From Metarhizium brunneum (Eukaryota; Ascomycota; Sordariomycetes; Hypocreales; Clavicipitaceae): a DNA stretch of 64,000 nt. A model generated the notes under the pieces. It ran no database searches, had not been told where the DNA came from, and saw nothing but the letters and a program-made list of their open reading frames with translations. Each line of letters opens with the position of its first letter. Positions within the stretch are counted from its first letter, which is position 1. Location: NCBI RefSeq assembly GCF_013426205.1, contig NC_089423.1:6510001-6574000 (forward strand), read 5' to 3'. The translations under genes were made by a program, and so were the position numbers. Below, one piece after another: positions 43,984 to 55,831 of this stretch.

Positions 43984-46102
43984 ATGTCCTCATCCACACC
44001 AGGCGGGCGGCGTCGACCACCCCAAGAATTCACCCTCCCCTCTGGCAAAAAGGTCATTGCCGCGCTCGCAGACGCAGTCCCATCTCTGCGCAGGCACTAC
44101 TCCAACAGCACTGACGATGTCGAGGTTGTAGTTCAAGGATCGGCCGAGCACACCAACTATCTTAAACAGAGCCGGCAGCACCATGAGAGTCGCCGTGCGG
44201 ATCTTAAGGAGCGTCACGGCGCGGCATTCGATGAGTGGGAGGATGTCCAGAACCAATTGAATTCCGTAACCGCTCAATTGTCGCGCATGTCCACGAATAC
44301 CTCGGGCCTACATGGAAACTTTGGCAAGTTTGGCTTCGACGCTGGTGTAAGGACTTATGATGATGGCCAAGGCGAGGCGAATGGGTCTGGAGAAGGGAAT
44401 GAGCGAGCCGACGAGACTCACCACGAGGGATATCGACAAGTGTCAACGATTAAACTGGCCAAGCGGCCGGTGGTGAGGCAGTGGTTTCATAGGAATGTCC
44501 TGTGGAGAGGGTCAGAGCAGACCGAGATTATGGCCGTGGAACTATTCTTCGACCTTTTATACGGTAAGCTGCTCGTCTTGCGACCCATGGCACGATTGCT
44601 AACTGCAAGTCTAGTTGGCATTATTCACAGCAACGGCGAGCACATGTCCGAGGAGCCGAATGGCGAGGAACTGCTGCGCTTCGCCGTGACCTTCATCATG
44701 TCCTGGAAAATCTGGACCGACGTCACCATGGCGCTTAGTTGGTTCGAAACCGACGACGTGCTGACCAGGCTCGAGATCTTGTTCGAGATTGCCCTCTTGT
44801 TGGCGTGCGTTCTCCCAAACCTCATCTCACGGCGTCAGTCAGCTAATAGACGTAGCTTCACCACCAACATGACCAACTGCTTTGTCGATGATCCCGCCCA
44901 CAATACCTACACCCAACTAGTATCATTCTACCTCGCCGCGCGCCTCCTGTTCTCCGTACACTACGTCGTAATCGCCTACTTGGTCCCCATGGTCCGCGGC
45001 GCCATGATCACATCCGCCATCACCGTCCTCGTCCCGTCAGCACTCTGGATCGCCAGCATCCATGTCGAAATGCCCGGTCGCCTAGGTCTTATCTGGCCCG
45101 CTCTCGCACTCGACATGTACGGATCAGGAATCTTCATCGGCCTGTTCCGCTACGCCCGTAGCGCCGGCGCAGACACGTCCATGGGCAAGAAGTTGAACAA
45201 ACTCTTCGAGTTTTATCCCGCCATGAACATCGAGCACAAAGTCGAGCGGATGAACGCCTTTGTTTCGCTAGTCTTGGGCTACTCCGTCGTAGGAATCTTG
45301 TTCCAGAGCAATGGCGGGTACAATGTGAATGCGTTTCTGGGAAAGGCGGTATTGGGGCTTATGCAGGCCTTCTTTTTCAATTGGATTTACTTTGACGTGG
45401 ATGCGAGTACAATCAACGTCCACGCAATTCGGCATTCCGCCAACGGAGGTATGTCCATGGACCATGACGCTCAACTACGCTGCCCACAGGCGACAGGACT
45501 CTATTAGTTGCTAACAACGGCCAGCCGTGCTATGGCAATTCGCCCATCTCCCCTTCGTCATGGGCTATATTGTAGCCACGTCTGCGCTCTCCACGCTCGT
45601 CCTAGCCCTCGACGTCCCCAACACCGAGCGCGACCAACTTCGCCCTCCATACTCGGTGCGAGCGGAGGAGCACCTCAGCAGCGGTGTCCGTTTCTTCTAC
45701 TGCCAGGGACTAGCAATCGCTCTGCTCTCAATGGCATTCATTTCCCTGAGCCACTCACACCGCACACCCTCTACGATGCGTCTCTCCAAGCCAGTCCGCC
45801 TCATCAACCGCGTGCTGGTCTGTATCATCATGTTCTTGCTTCCCATGGCTACTCATCTGGACAGCTTGTCTCTCATTTCCACCACCTTGGGTCTAACGGC
45901 GTATGTATTGATTGTTGAGCTGTGGGGGAAGTCGTGTAAGGATGAGAGTTTCTTTCCAGGCAGACGAGATGTTTCCAAGATGCGGGCCATGGCCGATGCG
46001 AAGAGTGCGGAGGCTGAGGTTCAGGGTACGGATAACCCGAATCCGGGGCAGATGAGAGCAGACAGGATGCCTCTGGATCAGAATGATACGGCGGCCTTTT
46101 GA
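43984..46102 (+). CDS. LtrA-like (low temperature requirement A) multi-pass membrane protein
   Basis: Three exons (43984-44563, 44615-45448, 45525-46102) give 663 residues. The first about 165 residues are soluble and polar. The LtrA-type domain starts at VELFFDLLYVGIIHSNGEH, where the ELFFDL motif is the family hallmark. About ten hydrophobic segments follow (for example RLEILFEIALLLACVLPNLI, YLAARLLFSVHYVVIAYLVPMV, LGKAVLGLMQAFFFNWIYFDVD). LtrA was named from a cold-sensitive Listeria mutant; its biochemical role is not established. Fungal copies are widespread and probably sit in an internal or plasma membrane. The C-terminal 50 residues are soluble and charged. Confidence 0.88.
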
Positions 46103-46511
46103 CGTTTCGTAGATGGCTTCAGTGCCGAGGATATCAAAGCTTGGATGATAATCAGCAGAAACTGTGGCGGGCATGATTTACCCGTGTCCATTTATACCCA
46201 GCTTTGCATCTGTGGCAGACCCTAGAGGCCGTTTAAAATGAAATGCTTGCTGCACGCTATTAGGTTAAGCGCCATTTGGGGTCAGAGAAATGCGCACAGA
46301 AATCACCAAGTTCGGTACCAGAGGCAGTGAAACGTTGGATGAGTAGGTTATGGAACAGCTAGGTTGTACACTACAAAGGATTTGCAAAATACCATTGTTT
46401 TGAGAAAACTTGCGATATTGGCTGCAATGTCCTTTTTAAAGTCCAGGTTAGTTGTCAACATGAGTGAGCGCGAGGAGAGAATGAAGTATTAATCTATAAT
46501 AAAAAAAGTAC
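46103..46511. other. Convergent intergenic region
   Basis: Boundary between the conserved block and the accessory gene block. No gene. Confidence 0.45.
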
Positions 46512-47991
46512 CTAGTAAATCTGCTCTGAGCCCACAGAAGTCATTCGCCCCTTCCGGCGTAAATACAAGATGGGGTAAATAGTAAGAAGCGCAGCAGCCA
46601 TCATAAAGACACCAGCAAATACCTGCAGACGCCAATAGTCTGATCCTGCCGATTTCACATCGTAGATTGCACCGCCAATGGGACTGCCTATTAGCATCCC
46701 CAGGCCAACCCAGCTCCAATACATACCTGTCCGGGAGCCTATCACGGTCACTGACGGGCAGAATAAAGGTATGAATGCTCCTGGAAGAGTAACCAGAATA
46801 CCGGATACCATGCCCCAAAATATGGCCCACACGATAGTGCCAGCAACTGTATCAACGGGAATCCAACAAAATAACAGGACGGATCCTGCCACGAGAGAGA
46901 CTGCAATAGTCTCCGTCGGGCCAAAGATGGCAGCTGCGAGACCTGCTACCAGTCGGCCAATCACGGAAACGCCGTTGAGGATAGAAAGAAGATCAATAGT
47001 GAGATCAGGGCTAATAGATGGCACCCGAACCTTGGTAAAGAGCGGCAGGTAAAGCAGGGGGATATAAAAAGCGGTAGCACTGAAGACGGAGGCAACAGAA
47101 AGAAGCATGAACGGCAGATCGGTAAAGGCTGAGATGTCGAAGAAGCGCCGGATGACCGGGGCACGGGAGGTTTTGGGCCGTCCATCGATTAACACTAGAT
47201 AAGACAGAAGGTATAATGCCAGGATTAGAAATCCGATGGAGCGGACAGTCCACGGAAAGCCGACTCGGGGCACAAGAGCACGGAACATGGTTGGAAAAAC
47301 GATGCCGCCTAGTCTACCAGGTTAAATTAAGGGATTGCAAGCAGCGAAGCATATGGGTGTGTTCCGTACCAACGCAGCTGCCACATGCCATGAGGCCCAT
47401 CGCCTTAGCACGGGTGGCAGGATTCGGCAAGCAGGCAGCGGCAGCCGATACACTTGGTGTAAAGACAATGCCAGAGCCAATGCCGATGCAAATAGCCTGG
47501 CTGAGGAAGAGCTGGTAGTATTCAGTAGAAATACTAAGCATCATGAAGCCAAAGACCTGCAAAAGGCTGCCGGCCACCAGAAGTGGCTTGTAAAAGCCTC
47601 GATCATAAAGCGGACCGGTCACAATGCCGGCTGCAAAGACTAAAAAAGCCGATGTCGTTGATATCCAAGCTATGTTGGAGCTGGATTGATCACGGATGAG
47701 GAACAGCTCGTAATGCGCTTGGAAGGCACCCGATGTGAGGAGAAATCCCCTTGACGGCAGGCATTTAGCCAATCGAGATGGATGGTTTGAGGAAAATATT
47801 CTATAATAGACTTACCATGTATTCATGAAAACAATAAAGGTACTCAGAATCTGAAGCCATCGACGGCGGCCGATCCGAGGCGAAGTTGGCGAAGGCGAGG
47901 CATCTTCGGCGGGACTGCCATTCACGGCAGTGGTGGATGACATACCATCCCGGCCACCATCTGGAGTAGTGGCAATCATTTTGTTTTTCAT
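46512..47991 (-). CDS. MFS transporter, monocarboxylate-porter type
   Basis: Three exons (47991-47816, 47749-47370, 47308-46512) give 450 residues with about 12 predicted membrane helices. The MCT/SLC16-like group is recognised from NTWGFLLTSGAFQAHYELFL and SSSNIAWISTTSAFLVFAAGIVTGPLYDRG, then ATRAKAMGLMACGSCVGGIVFP between helices 4 and 5. A soluble Ser/Pro-rich N terminus of about 45 residues precedes helix 1. Fungal members move monocarboxylates or other small acids, and many lie in metabolite clusters. It is divergent from the thioesterase gene, with 913 bases between them. The second acceptor is ACTAG. Confidence 0.92.
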
Positions 47992-48195
47992 TCTTACTGA
48001 CGAAAAGACAATAGTCGGTTCCAGAAGTATGATTCAAGGACACTGGAGCGGCGCGCGACGGCAGCAGGTGAGAGTGAAGCTGCAAGAGAGAGAGAGCCCC
48101 TGGAATCGTGGATTAGAAGACAAAATCATTTTTTCTAAACCCCGGTAGTATGTATATACCACGATAGAGGGCTTCCATCAAAATTCCAGGTTGGC

Positions 48196-48205
48196 TACGG
48201 AGTAC
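48196..48205. promoter_or_regulatory. TACGGAGTAC motif
   Basis: One of six intergenic copies within the accessory block. It contains a CGG triplet as bound by Zn2Cys6 factors; function is not shown. Confidence 0.3.
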
Positions 48206-48420
48206 TGTGCCTATATTTCGGGCACGCCTCACGGTATGTGAACATCCCTACTGTATTGGTCAACATGTTGGCTGGAGCCTGGAGGGTAAGACAGTGCTGA
48301 GTGCCCGTGCTATCCTTGAGAGACACGGATTTGCAAAAGCACTCCGTGCTGCCAATGGTTTCCTCTTTGCGGAGTAAGTTCACCGACTGGATGTGAGCGG
48401 CAGATGAATATCTGTACCGA

Positions 48421-48431
48421 GTACGGAGTAC
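48421..48431. promoter_or_regulatory. GTACGGAGTAC motif
   Basis: Second copy in the same divergent promoter. GTAC repeats flank GGA, and a further CCGAGTAC lies just upstream. Confidence 0.3.
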
Positions 48432-48904
48432 TGAAAGCCAATCGATCCGCAATCTGCTTATGTGCATGACAGAGCATGAGCACTGAGCCGTGCCGGGCCT
48501 CGTTCAGCAGTCAGACTTTGTACGTTCAATGTTAAGACAGATAGGGTGTCACTGGACGGATATGGCTGCAAGGGAATGGTTAAGAGTTGCAACGTATTTA
48601 CGCTGCGTTGCAGTGCGTGGTACGGACATGGAGTCAAGTATGTGGTTGACAAAGTAACCACACCGTTGACCTCTTCTGTCTTAGGCCGCTCCTGCCAACC
48701 CCCTCCCTGAGCAGTAAGCACCCCTGCCTGTTTCGTTCCAGTCTGTCTTTGCTGCCTCACGCAACCTTTGTTGATGCCAGCATCAACTCTTGTCCCTCGA
48801 AGCCCTTCATTTCCTTCATTTACAGCCTCATCAGAGTTTTCTTCCGATCGAAGCTGACTCTCGGCGCCTATTGTATCCTCTCATACTTGGCACCAGCTTT
48901 CACC

Positions 48905-49648
48905 ATGGCAGACGACACAGCCAATCCCACGTCGGCTCGTCTGGCTGACTCTTCCTATCACTCGCCGTATACGCGTGCTGGTGCTCCACGCCCTCATCCC
49001 AACACTGATCCGTACGCAGCCCTCCGTGGCAGGGCGCTCTCTACTTTAGAGGCTATGGGGTTCGACCCTAATACCATGATCGAGCATGGGGTCCTCTGGG
49101 CTGAACATCAGGACCCCTTTGGTCATGTCATGCAAGGCCAGTACATGAGCTTCTTGGGAGCATGCTTCTGGCGTGTCATGGAGAGCTATGACGAGTTCTT
49201 GAGCAAGGAGGAGTGCGACGACATGATTCAAGCTAAAACGGTTATTCCTGTTGTACGCAGGTATGAACTAGACATTCGGCGGCAGGTTAAATATCCCGAC
49301 TCGGTTCGTAGTTGCTCTGTTTGCATGATTCCATAGCCAGTCCGTCAACTAATTTCTGTCCCAAAGTTAATTGCCGCTTACCGGCAGGATCGCATAGAGC
49401 CTACACGAAACCATGGAACCACTGTGCTTTTCTCGCTCAAGCAGCAAGCTATTGTCGCCCAGGTCCGAGGTTCAACAACCTACATTGATGCTAAAACTGG
49501 CCGCCCGGTGGACATTCGTACACTTGGTGGCTGTTTTCCGGCTTTATACGAAGGCTTCACGAAAAAATCCGAGCGTGCAAACCAGTTGAAGGAGAAATGG
49601 GACAAGGATCATCCTAAATCCTCAAAGACCACCCAGGCTAAAATTTAG
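48905..49648 (+). CDS. Hot-dog thioesterase-like protein
   Basis: Two exons (48905-49303, 49367-49648) give 226 residues. The centre, AEHQDPFGHVMQGQYMSFLGACFWRVMESYDEFL, matches the 4HBT-type hot-dog pattern (Asp...GHV...Y and central helix), followed by RRYELDIRRQVKYPDSLIAAYRQDRIEPTR strands. Such enzymes hydrolyse acyl-CoA or acyl-carrier thioesters. It ends in a basic Lys-rich tail. An in-frame Met at 48749 would add 52 residues with a hydrophobic run (SFIYSLIRVFF). I prefer 48905 because of its CACC-ATG context. The donor is GTTCGT. It lies between a transporter and the FAD oxidoreductase, convergent with the latter. Confidence 0.78.
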
Positions 49649-49781
49649 CATTTTTGACTAGAACATTCTGGATCCTTTTGTCTACGGAGGTCAATTGCAG
49701 CTAGACGTAATTACATCCATCTCCAAAAACCTGTTTCTGGACGACTTTGATGACTGTCGGTACAGCAAGCTATAACCCATG

Positions 49782-51521
49782 TTATAACCATGGCTGCGCA
49801 TGTAGAAGCTGCTGCATGACAAGAACTCCTAATCTGAGAACCGCTCTAAGAAACCCAGTCCGAGGGGGCCGCATGTCCTTGGTATCACCTATAAGATCCA
49901 ACGGAGGAATCTTATCCCAGCCGTCCATGAAGGTACGTGCAGCATGGACACCAGCCACGAAGCCATCCTCATGAAAGCCAAATCCCATCCAAGCTCCCGC
50001 GAAACTGATTTTATTGATGCCGTTGATCCTATGAAGGTGGCGCGCCATAAGGATACACTCTGAGTTAATGATGGGATGGTAATATACATGGCTGCTTTGC
50101 ACCGAGCAAGGCACATGTATTGGATTCATGCTCACAAGAACCCTACCCGGACTTCCAGGTTCTCCTGGACTTGGAATATCTTGGAGTTTATTCATGTCAA
50201 ATGTCAGTGATAGCTTCCTTCCGCACTTGTGTTCATTCTGTGTCAGATGGTCCTGCGCTGTGGTCGACTGGTGAGGTACAAGCATGCAGTTCCATGCCGC
50301 GCGAGTTGATGAACGTTCTGGCAGGAGCTGACATCAATTAACAGGACTGTTCGCTCGCTTGAAAAAAAAACTGTGCAGTCCAACTAGGTACTCACAGAGG
50401 TGTCAGAATGCAGGTAGCATAGGTTCCTGCTAGTCTTGAAGCTACCAAGAATCCTACGCTCCAAAGCTGTGGCATTTTCTCCCAAGAGAGTGACAGCTTG
50501 GTTGGCATGAACGGCAAGAACAACATGATCAAAAGTCTTTGCAGAGCCATCCGAGAAGCTGACCAAGACCTCGTCACCAATTCGTGTCACCTCATGTACA
50601 GACGTGTTCAGATGCAAATTGTGTCCCTGAGGAAGAGTGTCTTGGAACGCATCGATATATGTTCTTGACCCGTTTCGAAACGAGCGCCACTGGAGTGTTT
50701 TTGTGGCTGTATCTAGCAGGCCGTGGGTTTTCCTTTTCAGAAGGTATCAGCATCATCTTTTTGCCCCCTTTTTTTCCATGTACAGGAGAAGATATTTGGA
50801 GGGAATTTACATAAAGTGTATTAGCGGCCTTGCAGGGAAACTCCTGCTGAACTCATCTGGATCAATGCACCAAGGAGCAGCTACCATTGGGATCAAGAAA
50901 TAAGTCGTGAATTGACTGGAGTATCCCCGCCTTGTTAAGTAGCTACCGATAGACTCTAGAGACGTTGACATGAGGCAGCTTTCTTCCTCGCCGCGTCTAG
51001 GAGTAGTACCTCGCTCGTAGAGGATATCTTCGGCGAACAGGCTAAAGCGAACAATATCAAATATCAGACGCCATACCCAGGGGCTCAACAGCAGCGTGAG
51101 AGTGGCGACGAAGCTGCCCATGGAACGACTGCTCCACTCGAAAGTTTTGTCGGTGGTCGTGACGCCAAATGACATATCCGTGGGGATTGTCTTGATGCCT
51201 AAATCACCGAGAAACGTGTTGAAGCGGGCTGTATTAGTAGATGGTTAACCATGGACCCGAGCTGAGTTTGGACTCTTTTTTCTTATCTTCTCGCAACTCA
51301 CGATACGTAGCTTCGTCCATTACAATGAAGCCCGTGTCAACGTCGACGCTTGTGCCATTGCCTTTGAAGGGCACCGAATTGGCGTGCCCGCCGAGTTTAC
51401 TCTCCAACTCATAGATATCTACTCTGACGTTGCGGGCGCTGTGCTTTCGCAACTCCCACGAGCAAGCTATGCCCGCGATGCCTCCGCCAACAATGGCGAT
51501 TCGCCTTGGTGAGCCTGTCAT
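49782..51521 (-). CDS. FAD-dependent oxidoreductase, COG2907 amine-oxidase-like family
   Basis: Four exons (51521-51302, 51228-50811, 50732-50396, 50327-49782) give 506 residues. The dinucleotide fold is at the N terminus: RRIAIVGGGIAGIACSWEL with G12-x-G14-x2-G17, and Glu38 at the end of strand 2 (DIYELESKLGGHAN). The GGHAN loop and DTGFIVMDEATYPRFNTFLGDLGI are typical of the predicted NAD/FAD-binding proteins of COG2907. Later come AAPWCIDPDEFSRSFPARPLIHFM and a C-terminal FAD contact (SFAGAWMGFGFHEDGFVAGVHAA). Bacterial relatives sit beside DUF1365 and cyclopropane-synthase-like genes and act on fatty acyl chains. An open upstream extension to 51833 encodes a membrane-like stretch (LLPLTVLVLLISYGTLWFCLAG), so a longer anchored form is possible. 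It is divergent from the P450. Confidence 0.9.
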
Positions 51522-51742
51522 AGTGTCTCCCGCCAGGCAGAACCAGAGAGTACCATACGAGATCAGAAGCACGAGTACAGTCAGAGGCAATAAGTATTTG
51601 CCCACCCTTATGCGCCACCGGGTAGACAAATATTTATTGCATTGCCTCCCACTGTAGGTGCGTGGCGTGGCACATCCAGTGGGAACTCCCAAGCCTGTGA
51701 GTCTCTCTTGGCCCCCTTCTTTTCCCTTCTTTTCAACCAAGC

Positions 51743-51752
51743 TACTCCGTAC
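51743..51752. promoter_or_regulatory. TACTCCGTAC motif (reverse orientation)
   Basis: Same motif as at 48196 read on the other strand. It lies upstream of the FAD oxidoreductase (inside its possible extended leader). Confidence 0.3.
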
Positions 51753-51952
51753 TCCATATGTGCTGACAAGATCTGCATCGAGGGTAGTAATCACGGGGCG
51801 ACATGTCTCTGCATGTCTGGGTTCAGACTCCACCAGAGTTTTGCCCGCCAGACACTGAATCTTACCTTGGTCTAGAATCCCGGGTTGTTATCCGACTCCG
51901 ACTTACTAAGTGACACATCGGAAAGGATCGATTGTTGAATTATTCGTGCTCT

Positions 51953-51963
51953 GTACTCCGTAC
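51953..51963. promoter_or_regulatory. GTACTCCGTAC motif
   Basis: Full 11-base copy in the FAD oxidoreductase/P450 divergent promoter. Confidence 0.3.
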
Positions 51964-52766
51964 AGTGCTAATAGTGTTTCCTGTGCCTGTCAAGGATAGG
52001 GGCAGACAAATTGCAAGAGCCAATAGACGCCGACACTTGGGCCAGCCAAAATTTTGTTTCTCTTTTCTTTTTTTTTGACTGGTCTCAAATTTGAGAGTGA
52101 CTCCCCCAACGTCTCAATTTTTGACCTATCAAGATGAGGACGCCAGCTGTCATGCCCAGGGGATGTCGAAATGTGACGCACATGGTGACCTGTCGTCACT
52201 GGGGGCCAAAAGGCGCCGGCTGCTGTCATCGACGGGCGGGCGGCTTTCAAAGTGGCTTTAGAATCTACAGGAAAGGAACTATGCAACTACCGTGAACAGG
52301 GTCTCGCGGTTTGACGACCTTCTCTGCGAACTCTGAAATGGTGGCTCACTAATGTAACTATAATTAGGTGTGGAAGTCCAACACAGACTGCTATAAACGG
52401 CAATCGACGGATGCGCCTCGGTAACTCTGTTGCCTAGCGAGTTAAAAGATGCCTCTACATAGTCGAATATTGCGCTCTGACGTCTAAATTTAGGGAAATA
52501 AAATCAAAAGTCAAGTATACCCAGTCACTCAGCGTCTGATATCCACAAACGGCATGCCTGGTTATATGCCCTTTGCCGTAAGCAAGTATCAGATCAGGCT
52601 GAGCTAAGAACCAAGACAAGAAAGATGTGGACTGATTGCCTGCGGTATGCGTATTGTCCTTCACCAGCGAATAAAGCCAGACAGCTTTCCGTCGTGGAAT
52701 CTTGCCCCACGATCTTTCCATCTCTTATTAACTTACAATCTTTGCTCAGTTCAAGAGAGTCTGCAC

Positions 52767-54622
52767 ATGATGTTTGGACTATTCGGCTCTTCTATATCTC
52801 TTTACGCTGCTCTAACCGCTGCGGCAGCCATATCTTACGTATGTCTTTGCTCCGCTTCAACGTTGAAGCCATAACTAAAAAGTCCAGGTGGTTATTACTG
52901 TCATCCGGAGAATTTACTCTCACCCATATAGCAAAGTCCCCGGGCCTTTTCTTGCAAAAATAACAAGCGTGTATTCTGCATGGCACTCGTGGAGAGGCAC
53001 CATGCACCTCGACGTGCAACGATGTCATCGCGAATACGGTATGTGGTCTACTTTCATAGTTTCTAACTAACAATGCTCATCCATCCGCAGGCGACCTAAT
53101 ACGATATGCGCCGAATCAAATTCTCTCACTTCACCCTGCGGATATGAATGGTTCGTAACTGCACCCAACAAGAAAAAGATTCTCCCATCCTATTCACGCT
53201 CAACCACTTTGGCGCTCACACAAAAAATAAAGCGATATACAGCCACGGCGCCCCGTTCCGAAAAGCAAAGGGCTATGCAACCATGATACCAACTCCCAAC
53301 GGCTGGAGCACCATGACCTCGATCGACAAGACACTACACCACAATCTACGCGCAGTAGTGAGGTCCGGCCTCGGCGCAGAGTACTTAACGCGCTTCGAGC
53401 CCGCTATCCTCCGGCATCTCAAGATTTACTTTGGCGAGCTACAGAAGAACCAGGATCCAGACGGCTGGACTGCTGCGGCCAACATGAGAAAATGGAGTAC
53501 GTCACGATGTATAAAAATAAACCTAAACAGTCTCAAGAGACAAAACAGTGTTGATTAACGAGTTCAGATCTCTACCTGGGCTTTGACACAATGGCGGATT
53601 TCGGGCTAGGTCTCAAGACAGACCTGCTCCGCAGCTCCGCCAGAGAGTATATATTCCCAGCCCTACACATGCACGAGAAGAAGATGGGCCTCTGGGAACA
53701 GCTGCCCATGCTCAGTAACGCGGGCATCGGGCGCCTCGTGGGCGCCGTGTTCCCCCTCGTCTCGTCCCCGGCGGCCAACTTTTCCAAATGGTACCACGGC
53801 TTCATGGAGCTCGCCATCAGCACCAACACGTCCGAGAGCCACGGGATATTCGGCCCCGTCATCCAGAGCGGCCAGGGGACGCTCAGGAACAAGACTCCAG
53901 GCCGCGGCCACGACCGGGAGCAGATGGTCACCGAAGGCGCATTCAGCACGTTTTCTTCCGCCGACGCATATGGCATCTTGCTCTCCGGCCTGTTCCACTA
54001 CCTCTGCCACTACCCACGCGTGTACGAGAAGCTCGCCGCGGACATGAGAGGCAGGTACGTGCCCGGCGAGGACATCGTCTGGGACGCCAACCTCGCGTCG
54101 AGCGTGTACCTCCGCGCCGTTATCAACGAGGTCCTGCGACTGCTGCCGCCGGCGTGCGGCGTTCACTGGCGCGAATGCGAGCGGCAGGGCTTCGCGGTTG
54201 GGCCTGACAGGGTGCCCATGTCGGCGGGCAGCGACGTGGGCATGAGCCTCTTCTCCGTCTTCAGAGACGGCAGGATATACCGCGATCCCGTGAGGTTCTG
54301 GCCGGAGCGCTGGATTCCAGGGACGCTGCCCGAGGACGAGTTCTGCCGGGCCAAGAACATGTTCACGCCGTTCTCAATCGGGCCTAGGAACTGCGCTGGG
54401 AGCCATGTGGCCATGATGATGGTCAGCATTGCGTATGCTTACGTGCTGGTCAACTACGACTTTCGCTTCGGCCGGGAGCAGCGTACCCTCCGTCCTCACC
54501 TCGTGTCCAACTCTGTGGCGGAGGAGGGTGCCGAGTTTGAATTGACCTTTGAGAGCCATTATTCTATTGCCAGCTGGGAGAGTGGCCCTTTTGTCCAGTT
54601 TAGAGCCAGGCAGTGTGAGTAA
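52767..54622 (+). CDS. Cytochrome P450 monooxygenase
   Basis: Five exons (52767-52838, 52888-53038, 53091-53150, 53233-53496, 53568-54622) give 533 residues. An N-terminal helix (SSISLYAALTAAAAISYVVITVI) anchors it in the ER. The PGPFLAK hinge follows, then GDLIRYAPNQI and IYSHGAPFRKAKGY. The K-helix ExxR is Glu370-x2-Arg373 (EVLR), the PERF-like motif is FWPERW (427-432), and the heme loop FSIGPRNCAG (451-460) has Cys458 as the iron ligand. The I-helix is odd: at the usual AGxDT site it reads SSADAYG, with Asp315 but Ala316 instead of the proton-relay Thr. Microsomal P450s hydroxylate or otherwise oxidise lipophilic substrates; the substrate here is unknown. It is part of the accessory oxidoreductase block. 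Confidence 0.95.
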
Positions 54623-55831
54623 TGAATGGGATGGGTCAAGTATTATTGGTGGCTTGGTGGCCAAATTTATACGGCGTTGAGAGTACTGTCATTAGAATTG
54701 TCTCTTTTTAGGTATCATCTTTTTACGAGTGTTTTTTGTTCCTATACACCGGGGAATAAAGTATGCCGCTAGGAGTACCGTTGACCTCTTGGTGCTATAT
54801 AAGTGTTATTGGTGGACTTGTCGTTCTGTCAGGACTGGGTCATCTGGATGGCTGTCTGGATCCTCTGGCAAAAAATGATCCAGCAATAGCAGCCTTGGGC
54901 TGAACAACCCCTCGGATCGAACATGTGGCCCTTTTTGGCCGTTGGCCATTCCTTGCGAAGTGTCCGGTAGCCAAACCCGGGGCTCGTGAACGGATTACCC
55001 CATGACCTGGGGGACCAGACTCGATCGGTAGTCACGAAGCTGGGGCGAGAAGAGAATGGTTCATTCAGTCAGCTGTCAGCGTCGCATTGCTTCTCGGATT
55101 GGTGGTAGGTGGAAAAAGGAATGGCAACATGATGGAATCTGACCATCCGAGACGCCCAAGCCGTCGACGTGTGCGGAACCCTATTGGCGCCCGGCTCACG
55201 CCTCAATCGCAGATTACTCGAGAAATGGCAAATTAAATTCAAGAGTCTGCATACGCGCAGGGTGCCACAACTCACAACTCGCCACCCGTCACCATTCATC
55301 ACCCTCCCCCGAGGAAGAAACGTGGGGGCCGGCGCCATTTGATCGACATTTGTCTCTGCCGAAGGCCCGATGCGGCCTCGACGCCCCGTCGACTTAGATG
55401 TACCGAGTACGGAGTACGTGGCCATGTTGAGTCTGGTCGAGTGTTTGTAGCTTCTCACTGCTGCCATCTCCGGCGGCTTCTCACTGACTGCAACCATCCA
55501 CAAAGTTGGCGGCAAACCCTCTCGTTGTTTTTCCCCGCCATGCACGCGACAACTCGACACGTTGGCGAAACAAGTCTCACTTGTTGCTTTTGTATTTTGG
55601 CTTCTTGCCAGACGGGCATGCCGCCGGAAAGAATCAAGACACTGCCACGGGCCAGGCCAGCATACGCATCGCGACCTGCCATCAGCTCTTTTCATCCTTG
55701 CCGTCACTTATGGTGCTGCACTCCCTGGAAGACTGTCGAGACTCGCACTGATCTGGCCTTTTTCAAGGCGCTCATTCTTTTTTTTTCTTCCCAGCGGGTT
55801 TGAGGTGACATCTTTGTACGGACACTTCGAC
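54623..55831. other. Intergenic, P450 to membrane receptor gene
   Basis: About 1.2 kb. It holds one GTACGGAGTAC copy (55407) and a T/C-rich leader before 55832. Overlapping short frames here have no domains. Confidence 0.5.
55407..55417. promoter_or_regulatory. GTACGGAGTAC motif
   Basis: Full copy about 415 bases upstream of the PTH11-like gene, preceded by TACCGAGTAC, a second near-copy in the same orientation. Confidence 0.3.

Larger units (their letters stand above)
47992..48904. other. Divergent promoter, MCT-type transporter and thioesterase
   Basis: About 910 bases with two copies of the GTACGGAGTA-type motif (48196 and 48421). No gene. An upstream in-frame ATG at 48749 could extend the thioesterase. 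Confidence 0.5.
51522..52766. other. Divergent promoter, FAD oxidoreductase and P450
   Basis: About 1.2 kb with two GTACTCCGTAC copies (51743 and 51953). No gene. Confidence 0.5.

Noticed and set aside
53663..54166. 167-residue minus-strand frame opposite the P450
   Set aside because: Antisense shadow within conserved P450 sequence.
55069..55803. Overlapping 154-212-residue frames upstream of the PTH11-like gene
   Set aside because: Frames on both strands over the same bases, no domains, within a likely promoter and leader.
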